53,087 nt of DNA, from the NCBI GenBank assembly GCA_002437245.1, contig DJOQ01000025.1, forward strand, positions 1-53,087. Direction: 5' to 3'. Under the pieces are notes generated by a model that searched no databases, was not told the DNA's origin, and worked only from the letters and a program-made list of their open reading frames with translations. Below, one piece after another: positions 23,378-32,327 of the stretch. Position 1 is the stretch's first letter. Each line of letters begins with the position of its first letter. This stretch comes from Ruminococcaceae bacterium UBA6434 (lineage in GTDB: Bacteria; Bacillota; Clostridia; Oscillospirales; Acutalibacteraceae). The position numbers and the translations under genes were made by a program.

Positions 23378-25051
23378 TCAAATATTATAATTTTTTGAGT
23401 ACAAATGCCTGTCTTTTATCTCTATAACGCTGTTTGCAACGTCAAAGGCCGCGGTCTTGTGAGAAATAATAACGCAGGTTCTGTCTTTTAAGGAACGCAG
23501 TCCCAAAAGCAGCTTTTTCTCAGTTTCGGCGTCAAGCGCGGACGTTGCTTCGTCAAGCAGCATAACCGGCGCGCCCGACAGCACAGCCCTCGCAACGGCA
23601 AGTCGCTGAATCTGCCCCTCCGACAGCCCCCTGCCGTTTTCCATCAGGACCGTATCGAGCCCGTCCGGCAGTTCGGTTATAAAGTCATAGGCGCAGCTTA
23701 TTTTTGCCGCTTCGAGAACTTCTTCGTCCGTTGCGGCGGCGTTTACGAATTTTATGTTGTCGCGTATGGTGCCGCTCATCAGCATATTCCCCTGCGGGAC
23801 ATATGCAAACAGACGCCGCATATATTTATCGATATGATATTTTTTGCCACCCGAAACAACGCTTATACTGCCCTTTTGCGGTGTGAGCACGCCTGTCATC
23901 AGCTTAAAAAACGTGCTTTTGCCTATGCCCGATATTCCCGAAATCACCGTGAAATCGCCCTTGTTTATCCGCACGGAGCCGTCCTCTATTACATTTTCTC
24001 TGCCGTAGCCGAAGGTAACGCCGTCAAATTCGATGCACGAAAGCCCGTCATACACTTCTTTTACATCGAGCTTCGGCGAATTGTAAGAAACGCTCTCGGG
24101 GAGAGACTCCGTCTCAAGTATTCTGTCGGCGGAGGCGAGCATTGTATAGTATTTAGGCAGATACCCCGACAGGCTTGTAACCGGAGTTTGCACCTGACTT
24201 ACAAGCTGGACTATCGCCGTGAGAGTTCCGAACGTTATCGCTCCGCGGCTCAGCCTTGCGGCGCTCCAAATCATAGCGAAAAGCCAGCCGAACGAAAACG
24301 CCATTGAAAAGCCTATGTTTGCGAAAATCGACCACCTGTTGCGCCTTATTTTGGCGTAATAGTTTTCGTCCTGATACCCTTTTGAACGGTCGGTTATCAT
24401 ATCGGCAACGTCAAAAATTTTAACGACAAGCAGGTTTTCGATTGCCTCCTGCATAAACGAACGGACGCCGCCGTCGCTCTTTTGTACCGCCTTGTGAAGC
24501 GACTTCATTTTACTGCGGAAAAATCGGGTGAATACAAAGAGTAAAACTCCGCCGGACAGCAGTATCAGCGAAAATATCCTGTCAAGCGAAAACAGGGTCG
24601 CAAAGGCGCAAACGAGCCTTGTTGCCATAGCCACGGCAGACGGCAGTATCGTAACAACTCCGTCCGCAACCACCGAGACGTCGCTTGTGAGCCTTGTCAT
24701 AAGCTCGCCCGTATGAACCGACGTTATTTTTTCGTAATCCTTTTTAAGTATTGATGAAAACAGCTCCGTTTTAATGCTTATTTCGATTTTGCCCTGAACT
24801 CTGACTTCAAGAGCCTTGCAAACCACTTTCAGCGCGGTCTGCAAGAGTATAAGCCCGCCTAAAACCATGCCGTTTTTAACAAGGGCGGTTTTATCGGCAT
24901 TTTGCGCCGCGTCTATTATGTACTTTGCATACAGCGCCGTCATAACTCCGCACACGGAAAACAGGGCGTTGCCTATTATCAGCAGCACCATACGAGGGCT
25001 CTCTTTTTTTGAATGAGAGCCTATCCATTTTGCGGCAGAGCTTTTTTTCAC
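23378..25051 (-). CDS. ABC exporter (fused permease and ATPase)
   Basis: 557 residues from a GTG at 25051. This start overlaps the stop of the peptidase gene (GTGA) and has GGGGGA about 10 nt upstream; the longer frame to 25111 would overlap by 64 bp. Six-helix type-IV exporter membrane domain (about 20-300), then an ATPase: Walker A ISGISGIGKST, signature LSEGQIQRLAVARA (E in place of the second G), Walker B VMLLDEATSALD, and H-loop VIISHKTAAF. No C39 peptidase domain precedes it, so it does not process its own cargo. Translational coupling to the S24/S26 peptidase and PqqD genes points to a matured peptide as substrate; this is inference. Confidence 0.88.
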   Translation of the reverse strand: MKKSSAAKWIGSHSKKESPRMVLLIIGNALFSVCGVMTALYAKYIIDAAQNADKTALVKNGMVLGGLILLQTALKVVCKALEVRVQGKIEISIKTELFSSILKKDYEKITSVHTGELMTRLTSDVSVVADGVVTILPSAVAMATRLVCAFATLFSLDRIFSLILLSGGVLLFVFTRFFRSKMKSLHKAVQKSDGGVRSFMQEAIENLLVVKIFDVADMITDRSKGYQDENYYAKIRRNRWSIFANIGFSMAFSFGWLFAMIWSAARLSRGAITFGTLTAIVQLVSQVQTPVTSLSGYLPKYYTMLASADRILETESLPESVSYNSPKLDVKEVYDGLSCIEFDGVTFGYGRENVIEDGSVRINKGDFTVISGISGIGKSTFFKLMTGVLTPQKGSISVVSGGKKYHIDKYMRRLFAYVPQGNMLMSGTIRDNIKFVNAAATDEEVLEAAKISCAYDFITELPDGLDTVLMENGRGLSEGQIQRLAVARAVLSGAPVMLLDEATSALDAETEKKLLLGLRSLKDRTCVIISHKTAAFDVANSVIEIKDRHLYSKNYNI

Positions 25052-25497
25052 TTCCCGAGCTTCCCCCTTATTTTTACTATATATTTCCTTACGGGCAACA
25101 GAAATTTCCAAAATTTAACGTAGAGGCGGTATCTGCGGCTGTCCACGGAAAAGGTTTTGCCCTTGCGCGTTATAAACGCGACCTCGCCTATTATGTTTTT
25201 ATCGGTTATGCCGTGCTCTTTTACCCATTGATTGTCGCCGCACATAACATATCCGTTTTCGTCCTCACCGACTTTTCTGTGCAGCACAAATTTGCCGTCG
25301 TTTCGGCGGTAAAACGGTATTGCGTCCTTTTTAAGCGGTAAATCGGCACTTTTAAGCGTAACCTTATCTCTGCCTGCCACAAGAAGCGGCAGCATACTTG
25401 TCCCGGTAATCGGCAAAACAACGGTTCCGCCGCAGGACAGCTTTTCTTCGATTACGGGGAGCAGCTCCTCTAATTTAACTCTTTTTTTACCGTCCAA
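25048..25497 (-). CDS. S24/S26-family peptidase-like protein
   Basis: 149 residues. The signal-peptidase I/LexA-like core is clear: ITGTSMLPLLVAGRDKV with candidate nucleophile S34, a basic FVLHRKVG block (H73, R74) that points to a Ser-His dyad like archaeal/ER-type signal peptidases, and the CGDNQWVKEHGI segment. There is no N-terminal membrane segment; a basic, aromatic C-terminus (YRLYVKFWKFLLPVRKYIVKIRGKLGK) could sit at the membrane. Start ATG at 25497, four bases after the PqqD-like stop. Position between PqqD-like and ABC genes suggests leader-peptide removal. A regulatory S24 role is unlikely as there is no HTH. Confidence 0.8.
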   Translation of the reverse strand: MDGKKRVKLEELLPVIEEKLSCGGTVVLPITGTSMLPLLVAGRDKVTLKSADLPLKKDAIPFYRRNDGKFVLHRKVGEDENGYVMCGDNQWVKEHGITDKNIIGEVAFITRKGKTFSVDSRRYRLYVKFWKFLLPVRKYIVKIRGKLGK

Positions 25498-25501
25498 AAT
25501 A

Positions 25502-25789
25502 TCATTCCTCTAAAAGTCCGTTTTTACGGAGCTTTTCAAGATAGCGGTCAATATCGCGCGACGCGGTCTCTTCGTCGATACTGTACTGCGCGAGAACATT
25601 TTTCAAAAGCTCCTCACGCGTGGTTTCTTTTTCGAGATTACGCCACAAAAATGCGCCTACGGGATTTAAGGTTATCATTCCGGTAAAATCCGCCTGAACG
25701 GTCCCGACGGGAACAACTATACTGCTGCCCGCTACCTCCCTTAACATAAAACCGTCTTTTATCTTCATTTTACAAGCACTGCCTTTCAT
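25502..25789 (-). CDS. PqqD-family peptide-binding (RRE-like) protein
   Basis: 95 residues. Matches the PqqD fold: a beta-rich N-terminal half (GFMLREVAGSSIVVPVG, the common FxLREVAGxxxVVP block), LNPVGAFLWRNLE as the conserved middle motif, and a helical winged-helix end (TREELLKNVLAQYSIDEETASRDIDRYLEKLRKNGLLEE). PqqD proteins bind the leader of a ribosomal peptide and present it to a modifying enzyme. ATG at 25789 follows GGGAG 8 nt upstream, 3 bp after the kinase stop. No radical SAM, cyclase or precursor gene is adjacent. Confidence 0.9.
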   Translation of the reverse strand: MKGSACKMKIKDGFMLREVAGSSIVVPVGTVQADFTGMITLNPVGAFLWRNLEKETTREELLKNVLAQYSIDEETASRDIDRYLEKLRKNGLLEE

Positions 25790-25792
25790 AAC

Positions 25793-26515
25793 TTAAACTC
25801 CCGAATTTTGTCTGTAATATTCCTCTATTCCGTCGTACGACGTGTGTGCCGCCGACGGATCCATATTGCATTTGAGCAAAAACACCGGAACGGTTTTCAA
25901 AAGCCTGTCGAGCAAAAATAACAGCTCGCCCATATACTGCGGAGTTTTCGGCCGCACCGTCTGCGACATAAACAGCGGCACGGCGCTCGCCGGACTTATT
26001 TTTTCGATGCTGTTACCGGCGCTTCGTTCTATAAACACAATCGCCCTTATCGAAGCTGCTTCATTTCTGCTCTCATCGTTTTTGCCGCTGAACGGAGTTC
26101 CGTAAGCCACGGCGCCGTTTTCCCTTATCATAACCGCCGGTTTATCGTCGTTTAATATATATGCGTCGGGAAATTCGCGGAGCCACAGGTGGGTGTGCGT
26201 TGATTTGCCCGTACCGCTGCGCGCGGAGAAAAGATACGCGTTGCCGCCGCGGCACACACACGAGGAATGGAGCATAAAGCCGCCGAAATCGAGGAGCTTC
26301 AGGTAAAACGCCTCGCCCGTCCATACATAACGGCACTCGTCGAGCGACAGCATGGGATAGCTTTGCCACCTGCGCGCAAAAAAGTCGTCGTCGAGTTCTA
26401 TTTTTATATCCGTTTTACTCTCGTCGCTTTTAAGATACGGTCTGCTGCGCTCATAGAGCAATCCGTTACCCGCCTCAAATTCGACGGTGAGACCTGCTAT
26501 CCCGAATTTTTCCAA
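25793..26515 (-). CDS. HPr kinase-like (HprK-related) protein
   Basis: 240 residues from a TTG at 26515 (AGGA about 10 nt upstream). Domain: SARSGTGKSTHTHLW Walker A (about 97-111) and LNDDKPAVMI as the Walker B-like NDDKP motif that is typical of HprK-related kinases lacking the full HPrK N-terminal domain. True HPr kinase/phosphorylases are about 310 residues and have a second signature not seen here, so carbon catabolite control is unlikely. Similar proteins are linked to PqqD-like proteins and to RiPP or exopolysaccharide loci, and one lasso-peptide HprK relative phosphorylates the peptide. First gene of the four-gene run. Confidence 0.82.
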   Translation of the reverse strand: MEKFGIAGLTVEFEAGNGLLYERSRPYLKSDESKTDIKIELDDDFFARRWQSYPMLSLDECRYVWTGEAFYLKLLDFGGFMLHSSCVCRGGNAYLFSARSGTGKSTHTHLWLREFPDAYILNDDKPAVMIRENGAVAYGTPFSGKNDESRNEAASIRAIVFIERSAGNSIEKISPASAVPLFMSQTVRPKTPQYMGELLFLLDRLLKTVPVFLLKCNMDPSAAHTSYDGIEEYYRQNSGV

Positions 26516-26677
26516 AGCACACCATCCTCAATTTATATACTGCCGCAATTGTAACATTTTTTTGTCCTTTTGTATAGTCCGTTTTTACCGCATTATACCG
26601 CAAAAATAAAAGATAAGACTTTATCCGTGCACTCATTTAGATTTTACTTCGAAATTAAATTTTTTGCGTAAAACGCA

Positions 26678-26723
26678 TCGAACCCCTCGGATAATGATAA
26701 CGCATATCCGAGAGGTTCGCCTT
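26678..26723 (-). terminator. Terminator-like hairpin after the histidine kinase gene
   Basis: GCGAACCtCTCGGATA pairs with TATCCGAGgGGTTCG across a short loop. On the minus strand no clean T-run follows directly, so the class is less certain, but the hairpin sits right after the stop at 26731. Confidence 0.6.
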
Positions 26724-26730
26724 TTTCAGT

Positions 26731-29307
26731 CTAATCTTTGGTTTTTTCGTCCTGTTCGCCGGGCGCGGAATACACGAGCGGCATTTTGACCGTCGCCTTA
26801 AAAAGATCGCCGTCTATCGAGAGCTCAAGCTTTCCGCCCTGAAGCGTGCACAAATCCTTCGCTATGGAAAGCCCCAAGCCGCTGCCCTCCATAGTACGCG
26901 ACTCGTCGCCGCGCACAAAGCGCTGAGTCAGCTCGTCGGGGTCGATATTCAGCTTTTCGCGCGAGGTGTTTTTAATGGTTATTGTGCCGTATGAGCTGTC
27001 TTTGCCTATGTCTATATAGACGCGCGTTCCCGAAAGAGCGTATTTTTTTACGTTGCTCAGAAGATTGTCTATAATGCGCCACGTCTTTTGGCTGTCGGCG
27101 TAAATAATCGGCGGCTCGGAGGGCTCGGAAAGCACCGTTTCAAGGTGCCTTTCCTCAAACACGTCGGACATCTCGCCCACCGCCTGAACCGCAAGCTCAT
27201 ATAAGTTTACGTTCATTTTGTTAAACGTCACGGCGCCCGACGACGCCTTAGACGCCTCAACCAAATCCTCAATAAGTCTTTTGAGCCTTATTGATTTTTC
27301 ATCGAGCACGTTTATATATTTTTGTGCCGAGACATCGTCGATATCGCATTTTTTGAGCAAATCCACATATGAGATTATTGATGTCAGCGGCGTTTTAAGG
27401 TCGTGCGATACATTGGTTATAAGCTCGGTTTTCATTCTCTCACCCTTTACCGCCTCGGTTATCGCCTTTTGCATTTCCTCTTGCGTGAGGCTGAGATTGA
27501 GCGCGAGCGTCTTTAAGGGCTCTGGCATATTTTCCGCGTTGATGTCTTCGGGCGGATCGCCGTCCTTGGTTTTTTCGGACGCCTCGATTATGCGGTCGAG
27601 CGACAAAACGTATTTCCACATAAGCGACACGGTCAGAATGTTATATAACATCAGTATTATTATAAGAATAACAAACCAAGCTCCGCTGCACATTGCCGCA
27701 ACGCCCGTGAGCACGGTGTTGCCGACTATATAGCCTATAAGCATAAGCAGCACACGGCGCCTCAAACGCACCGGCTTTTCACGGAGTTTTTTAATCGGCG
27801 AGAGTATTTTGCCGATGAATTTAACAAGATACCAAAACAGCGTTGAACAAAACCAGTTCTTTTTCGCCTTGTAATACTTTGAAACAGAGCAGAGCCATTC
27901 AAGCAAAACAGCCCAAACCGCCACGGCGATAAGCGACATAATAACAAAAATCATAAGCGCTCCGCCGCCTGCATAGTTGCTCAGATTATGCCCGTAGTCA
28001 AGTGCCAGAACGTAAATTCCGTAAACTCCTGCCGCCGCAAGTCCCGCCGACAATGCAAAGTGTATTTCGGTGGGGATTTTATCAATCGGCGAAAATTTTA
28101 TTTTTTCTGGTCCCGACGTCGCGCCTGCGGCATATATAAGGTAGACGGAGAACATACCGAGCATCAGCATTGAGGCGAGGCACACGAAAATATATCTGTA
28201 TGTATCGGCGCTGCTCTTTTCCATACCCGCCTGCATATCGTAATAATCGTCGCCCTCCGACAGCGTTTCGGGGAGCATCAAAAAAACGTCGTAACCGTTG
28301 TTTGAAAAGCATGAGCCGAGAACATTTGACAGCGTGCGTTTATAGTAGTAATCCGACTTCAGATTAAAGTAGTATTTATCGCCCGTCTGCACGGTATAGA
28401 GCGTTTCACGGGTTATCTGCGGACTTGCCGCGACGAGTCCGCTGTCGGCGGTGTACACCATATACCACCTGCTGCCGTTCGTAAACGCCGAATAATCGCC
28501 CGATTTTTTAATTTCGTTTACACAGTCGGCGCTGATTTCGGATTCAAGGTTTGTGATTATTTCGCCTGTGTCGGGATTATATATATAGTATTTGAGATTT
28601 TTTATATTCTGAACGCTGCGACTCTCCATGGTGACCGTGGTTTCGTACTCTCGGCGTGCCGCGGACATCACCTGCGAGTACGCGTTTTTTACGAGCGACA
28701 CCAGTTCTTCATCGGTAGTTGAGGTGGAAAAAGTAAAGCTGCCGGACTCTCCGCTCATAAGAGAATAGCTCTCTTTGCAGGAATTATAGAAGTCCTTGTC
28801 GTAATTCGGCGAAACTACGCTGTCGGCGTGCGAAGCCTCGGCAGAGGTGTTTCCGTAGACGTTTGTCGTATAGGCGTCGGCGCTTTCGGTGCTCGCGGAA
28901 CCGTAACTTTTTTGAGAAGAATAGGACGAAGCGTTTGACCTGTTATAGTACATGGTCACGGCTTCGGACATACTTTCCTTTTTAAAGCGCTCCAATTCCG
29001 TGCGAGCCGCGCTCAGCTCTTCTTCGTAAGTGCTGTAATACGTGCTTTTGTACGTTTCCCACGTCATAAGTCCGCTGCCTGCATATATGGATTGCACATC
29101 CGAGCTCAGCTTTGACGCAAACATTGTTGTGTCGGTCATATCAAGACTTTTTGCAGGCTTTGTAAGGATTTCCGAGCCGTACCTGTACAGGTCGTTTATT
29201 GCCTCAATGGCGCAAATCGCCGAAGAAAAGGCAAACACCGCCGCCGCGAAAAACGCTACAAGCTTTATGCCGAACGAGGTTTTAAAGCTTTTCAATTTTG
29301 TATCCAA
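26731..29307 (-). CDS. Membrane sensor histidine kinase
   Basis: 858 residues from a TTG at 29307 that overlaps the response-regulator gene by 26 bp. One membrane segment at 14-36, a long extracytoplasmic region (about 40-370, Ser/Thr/Tyr-rich in 120-165), then at least five further membrane segments (about 371-393, 417-437, 449-472, 517-537 and 543-565). The cytoplasmic part has a phosphoacceptor domain with H635 in NVSHDLKTPLTSIISYV, then N-box NLLSNVKKYA and G2 box GSGLGLSIAKDL. The D-box is not resolved. The large ectodomain and mid-protein helix bundle are unusual; no named sensor domain is recognised. Partner is the upstream regulator. Confidence 0.93.
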   Translation of the reverse strand: MDTKLKSFKTSFGIKLVAFFAAAVFAFSSAICAIEAINDLYRYGSEILTKPAKSLDMTDTTMFASKLSSDVQSIYAGSGLMTWETYKSTYYSTYEEELSAARTELERFKKESMSEAVTMYYNRSNASSYSSQKSYGSASTESADAYTTNVYGNTSAEASHADSVVSPNYDKDFYNSCKESYSLMSGESGSFTFSTSTTDEELVSLVKNAYSQVMSAARREYETTVTMESRSVQNIKNLKYYIYNPDTGEIITNLESEISADCVNEIKKSGDYSAFTNGSRWYMVYTADSGLVAASPQITRETLYTVQTGDKYYFNLKSDYYYKRTLSNVLGSCFSNNGYDVFLMLPETLSEGDDYYDMQAGMEKSSADTYRYIFVCLASMLMLGMFSVYLIYAAGATSGPEKIKFSPIDKIPTEIHFALSAGLAAAGVYGIYVLALDYGHNLSNYAGGGALMIFVIMSLIAVAVWAVLLEWLCSVSKYYKAKKNWFCSTLFWYLVKFIGKILSPIKKLREKPVRLRRRVLLMLIGYIVGNTVLTGVAAMCSGAWFVILIIILMLYNILTVSLMWKYVLSLDRIIEASEKTKDGDPPEDINAENMPEPLKTLALNLSLTQEEMQKAITEAVKGERMKTELITNVSHDLKTPLTSIISYVDLLKKCDIDDVSAQKYINVLDEKSIRLKRLIEDLVEASKASSGAVTFNKMNVNLYELAVQAVGEMSDVFEERHLETVLSEPSEPPIIYADSQKTWRIIDNLLSNVKKYALSGTRVYIDIGKDSSYGTITIKNTSREKLNIDPDELTQRFVRGDESRTMEGSGLGLSIAKDLCTLQGGKLELSIDGDLFKATVKMPLVYSAPGEQDEKTKD

Positions 29308-29971
29308 TGCCCCACACCACCTTTAAATACTTGGGCTCTTTGGGATTTATCTCTATTTTTTCTCTTATTCTGCGTATATGTACGGTTACGGTTTTTTCCG
29401 TCTGAAATGACGGTTCCTTCCACACGGCCTCATAAATCTGATTTGTGGAGAGAACTCTGCCCATATTTTTCATAAGATATTCAAGTATGCCGTATTCCGT
29501 GGCGGTAAGCTTTATGTTTTCGCCGTCGAGAGTCACCTCTTTTGAATCGAGGTCGAGAGCAAGACCGCCCGTGACGATAAGGCTGTCTCTTTTTTCCATA
29601 CTGCCGAGCGACACATATCGCCTTATCTGCGATTTTACACGCGCCATAAGCTCGAGCGGATTAAACGGCTTTGTTACATAGTCGTCCGCTCCGAACGACA
29701 GACCCGTTATCTTATCGGTATCCTCACTCTTGGCGGAGAGCAGTATTATGGGTATGTTTTTGCTCTCGCGCAGCTTCAGCGTTGCATTGAGTCCGTCGAG
29801 GTCGGGCATCATTATATCGAGAATTATGCATTGCAGGTCGTTTTCCTCTGCGATTTTCAGAGCCTGCCTGCCGTTTTCCGCCTTGAAAACCTTATACCCC
29901 TCAAGATTTAAATATATTTCAAGCGAATCGAGTATCGCTTTGTCGTCGTCGCATACAAGTACGTTATACAT
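29282..29971 (-). CDS. OmpR-family response regulator
   Basis: 229 residues. Receiver domain with acidic pocket CDDD (8-10), phosphoacceptor D52 (IILDIMMPD), LLSAK and YVTKPF (conserved Lys), then an OmpR/PhoB winged helix (LDLDSKEVTLDGENIKLTATEYGILEYLM ... EKTVTVHIRRIREKI). Transcription factor paired with the kinase that follows and overlaps it. Target genes are unknown; the proBA operon is divergent and starts about 300 bp away. Confidence 0.96.
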   Translation of the reverse strand: MYNVLVCDDDKAILDSLEIYLNLEGYKVFKAENGRQALKIAEENDLQCIILDIMMPDLDGLNATLKLRESKNIPIILLSAKSEDTDKITGLSFGADDYVTKPFNPLELMARVKSQIRRYVSLGSMEKRDSLIVTGGLALDLDSKEVTLDGENIKLTATEYGILEYLMKNMGRVLSTNQIYEAVWKEPSFQTEKTVTVHIRRIREKIEINPKEPKYLKVVWGIGYKIEKL

Positions 29972-30181
29972 TAAAATTCCCCTCTTCCGTATTTTTCGCC
30001 TGTTAGGCTGCCTTTATTTTAACAGATTTGCGCGCAAAACGGAATACAAATATTTTGTGCCGCCGTTTTGAGAGCCGTTTTTTTGCACAGTATTTTTATA
30101 CTGCGCCGAAATTACAAAACTGTATACAAAAAAATTACAATTCGATTAAATTTTAAAAGGCGCGTCAAAAAATATTTTATA

Positions 30182-30210
30182 TTGTTAAATCCCTTTTCGT
30201 ATGATATAAT
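30182..30210 (+). promoter_or_regulatory. Promoter of the proB-proA operon
   Basis: TTGTTA (30182-30187), a 17-bp spacer and TATAAT (30205-30210), 60 bp before the proB start. The rest of 29972-30269 is AT-rich and shows no gene. Confidence 0.75.
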
Positions 30211-30269
30211 TTACAGTGTATAAATATTATTTCTCGCCCTGTGAGACGGGGCTTGTGGGAGGATATGTC

Positions 30270-31061
30270 TTGGCGGTATTAAAGGATGTCAAAAGGCTCG
30301 TTGTCAAAGTGGGAACTTCCACGCTTGTATACGACAACGGAAAAACAAATATAAGAAGAATACATAAACTTATCTCGGTGCTCTCGGATATTGAAAATTC
30401 GGGCATCAAGGTTACTCTTGTCTCCTCCGGCGCAATAGGCGTCGGCACGGGAAAGCTCGGGCTCTCGGAGCGCCCGAAGGACACCCCCGGCAGGCAGGCG
30501 GCGTCCACGGTGGGTCAATGCGAGCTTATGTATATGTATGACAAGATGTTCAGCGAATACGGCCACAAAATAGGTCAGCTCCTGTTTACAAAGAGCGACG
30601 TTGAGTCCCCCGAAAGGCGCCAAAATCTTATAAACACCTTTGACAAGCTCTTTTCATACGGCGCTATCCCAGTAGTCAACGAAAACGACGCAATAGGCGT
30701 TGAAGAAATAGTATACGGCGACAACGACTGCCTCTCGGCAATAGTCGCAAAGCTCATAGGCGCCGACGCGCTGATAATCCTCACCGACATCGACGGGCTT
30801 TATAACGGAAACCCCGCGGTTGACGAGGACGCCGAAATAATACCCACCGTAACCGAGATTACAGACGAGCTTATAGGCTTTGCAGGCGGTCACGGCTCAA
30901 AATTCGGCACCGGCGGAATGGTGACAAAGCTGCACGCGGCACAAATAGCCATGGACGCGGGAATAGATATGATAGTTATGAGCGGCTCCGCTCCCGAGGA
31001 CATATACAAGGCCCTCGACGGCAAGCAAACAGGAACATTTTTTGTAGGTAAAAAGGACTGA
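30270..31061 (+). CDS. proB: Glutamate 5-kinase
   Basis: 263 residues from the TTG at 30270, chosen because GGAGG lies 7 nt upstream; the frame is open further to 30216 but without a site. Amino-acid kinase fold: KRLVVKVGTSTL, LVSSGAIGVGTGKLGL, NENDAIGVEEIVYGDND, LTDIDGLYNGNP, GGMVTKLHAAQIAMDAGID. Phosphorylates glutamate, the first step of proline synthesis. The C-terminal PUA domain found in E. coli ProB is absent, as in many Firmicutes. Followed by proA after 6 bp. Confidence 0.96.
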   Translation: MAVLKDVKRLVVKVGTSTLVYDNGKTNIRRIHKLISVLSDIENSGIKVTLVSSGAIGVGTGKLGLSERPKDTPGRQAASTVGQCELMYMYDKMFSEYGHKIGQLLFTKSDVESPERRQNLINTFDKLFSYGAIPVVNENDAIGVEEIVYGDNDCLSAIVAKLIGADALIILTDIDGLYNGNPAVDEDAEIIPTVTEITDELIGFAGGHGSKFGTGGMVTKLHAAQIAMDAGIDMIVMSGSAPEDIYKALDGKQTGTFFVGKKD

Positions 31062-31067
31062 GACAAA

Positions 31068-32312
31068 ATGACTGATACCGAGCTTAAATGCCGAAACGCA
31101 AAAGAGGCGGAGAGAAAGCTCTCGATTGCCTCGACAAACGATAAAAACAAGGCGCTTTTACTTATAGCGGAAGAACTTAAAAACAATAAGGATTATATTC
31201 TCGGCGAAAACGAAAAAGATATGAAGGCCGCTGAGGAAAACGGTCTGCCGAAGGTCCTTTTAGACAGACTTCTTCTCTCTTCCGAGAGGATAGACGGTAT
31301 GGCAAAGGGCGTTATCGAAGTAGCCGACCTGCCGGACCCCGTCGGCAAAACGCTCTCGGAAATTACAAGACCGAACGGTCTCAGGGTAAAAAAAGTGAGC
31401 GTACCGCTCGGAGTTATCGCCGTTATATTTGAGGCGCGCCCCAACGTAACGTCCGACGCGGCTTCGCTTTGCCTTAAAGCGGGCAACTGCTCGGTTCTTC
31501 GCGGCGGCAAAGAGGCGATACACTCGAACACCGCAATATTTAATGTAATGCGCGCCGCCCTCAAAAAATCGCCGTTACCGGAAGACTGCATACAGTTTAT
31601 AACCGACATTTCTCACGAGAGCGCCAACGAGCTTATGACCATGAACAAATACGTAGACGTGCTGATTCCGCGCGGCAGCGCAAGGCTTATAGGTGCGGTA
31701 GTCAAAAACTCCACCGTTCCCGTTATAGAGACGGGCGTCGGCAACTGTCATATTTACGTCGATAAGGACGCCGACCTCGATATGGCGGCGGATATTATAT
31801 TTAACGCCAAAACCTCGCGGCCGTCCGTGTGCAACGCCGCAGAAAGTCTTTTAATCCATAAAGACGTTGCCGAAAAGGCGCTGAAGCTCATTAAAAAGCG
31901 GCTTGACGAAAAAAATGTGGAGCTGCGCGGCGACAAGGCGTCAAAAGAGATACTTCCCGATATAAATGAGGCCACCGACGACGACTGGGGTCGCGAGTAC
32001 CTCGACTACATAATGTCGGTAAAGATAGTCGATAATATCGACGAAGCCATAGAGCATATCTATAAATACGGAACAGGCCACAGCGAATGTATCGTCACGG
32101 AAAACGACGAGGCGGCAAACGAATTTATGTCGAGAGTGGACGCGGCGGCGGTCTACCGCAACGCAAGCACGCGCTTTACCGACGGCGGCGAATTCGGCTT
32201 CGGAGCGGAAATAGGCATATCGACGCAAAAGCTCCACGCGAGAGGTCCCCTCGGTCTGCCGCAGCTCACGTCGTTTAAATACGAGATATTCGGAAACGGT
32301 CAGATAAGATAA
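31068..32312 (+). CDS. proA: Gamma-glutamyl phosphate reductase
   Basis: 414 residues, full length. NADPH-dependent aldehyde-dehydrogenase-fold enzyme converting glutamyl-5-phosphate to the semialdehyde. Motifs: VPLGVIAVIFEARPNVTSDAASLCLKAGNCSVLRGGKEA, PVIETGVGNCHIYVD, the catalytic-Cys block NAKTSRPSVCNAAESLLIH, and the C-terminal FGFGAEIGISTQKLHARGPLGLPQLTSFKYEI. ATG at 31068 after AAAGGACTGAGACAAA. Second gene of the operon; proC is not in the window. Confidence 0.97.
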   Translation: MTDTELKCRNAKEAERKLSIASTNDKNKALLLIAEELKNNKDYILGENEKDMKAAEENGLPKVLLDRLLLSSERIDGMAKGVIEVADLPDPVGKTLSEITRPNGLRVKKVSVPLGVIAVIFEARPNVTSDAASLCLKAGNCSVLRGGKEAIHSNTAIFNVMRAALKKSPLPEDCIQFITDISHESANELMTMNKYVDVLIPRGSARLIGAVVKNSTVPVIETGVGNCHIYVDKDADLDMAADIIFNAKTSRPSVCNAAESLLIHKDVAEKALKLIKKRLDEKNVELRGDKASKEILPDINEATDDDWGREYLDYIMSVKIVDNIDEAIEHIYKYGTGHSECIVTENDEAANEFMSRVDAAAVYRNASTRFTDGGEFGFGAEIGISTQKLHARGPLGLPQLTSFKYEIFGNGQIR

Positions 32313-32327
32313 GTTAGGAGAGTCAGA

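Noticed and set aside
25793..26515. True HPr kinase/phosphorylase (hprK)
   Set aside because: Too short (240 against about 310), missing the second HPrK signature, and clustered with PqqD rather than with ptsH or lgt.
26475..26636. 53-codon minus-strand ORF just upstream of the HprK-like gene, considered as a RiPP precursor
   Set aside because: It overlaps the start of the HprK-like gene by more than 40 bases, contains a TATAAT-like stretch that looks like promoter DNA, and has no Gly-Gly or other leader motif.
30216..30269. Riboswitch or T-box before proB
   Set aside because: The leader from the promoter to the start is only about 50 bases and shows only a weak GCCC/GGGC pairing, too little for a T-box or any known class.
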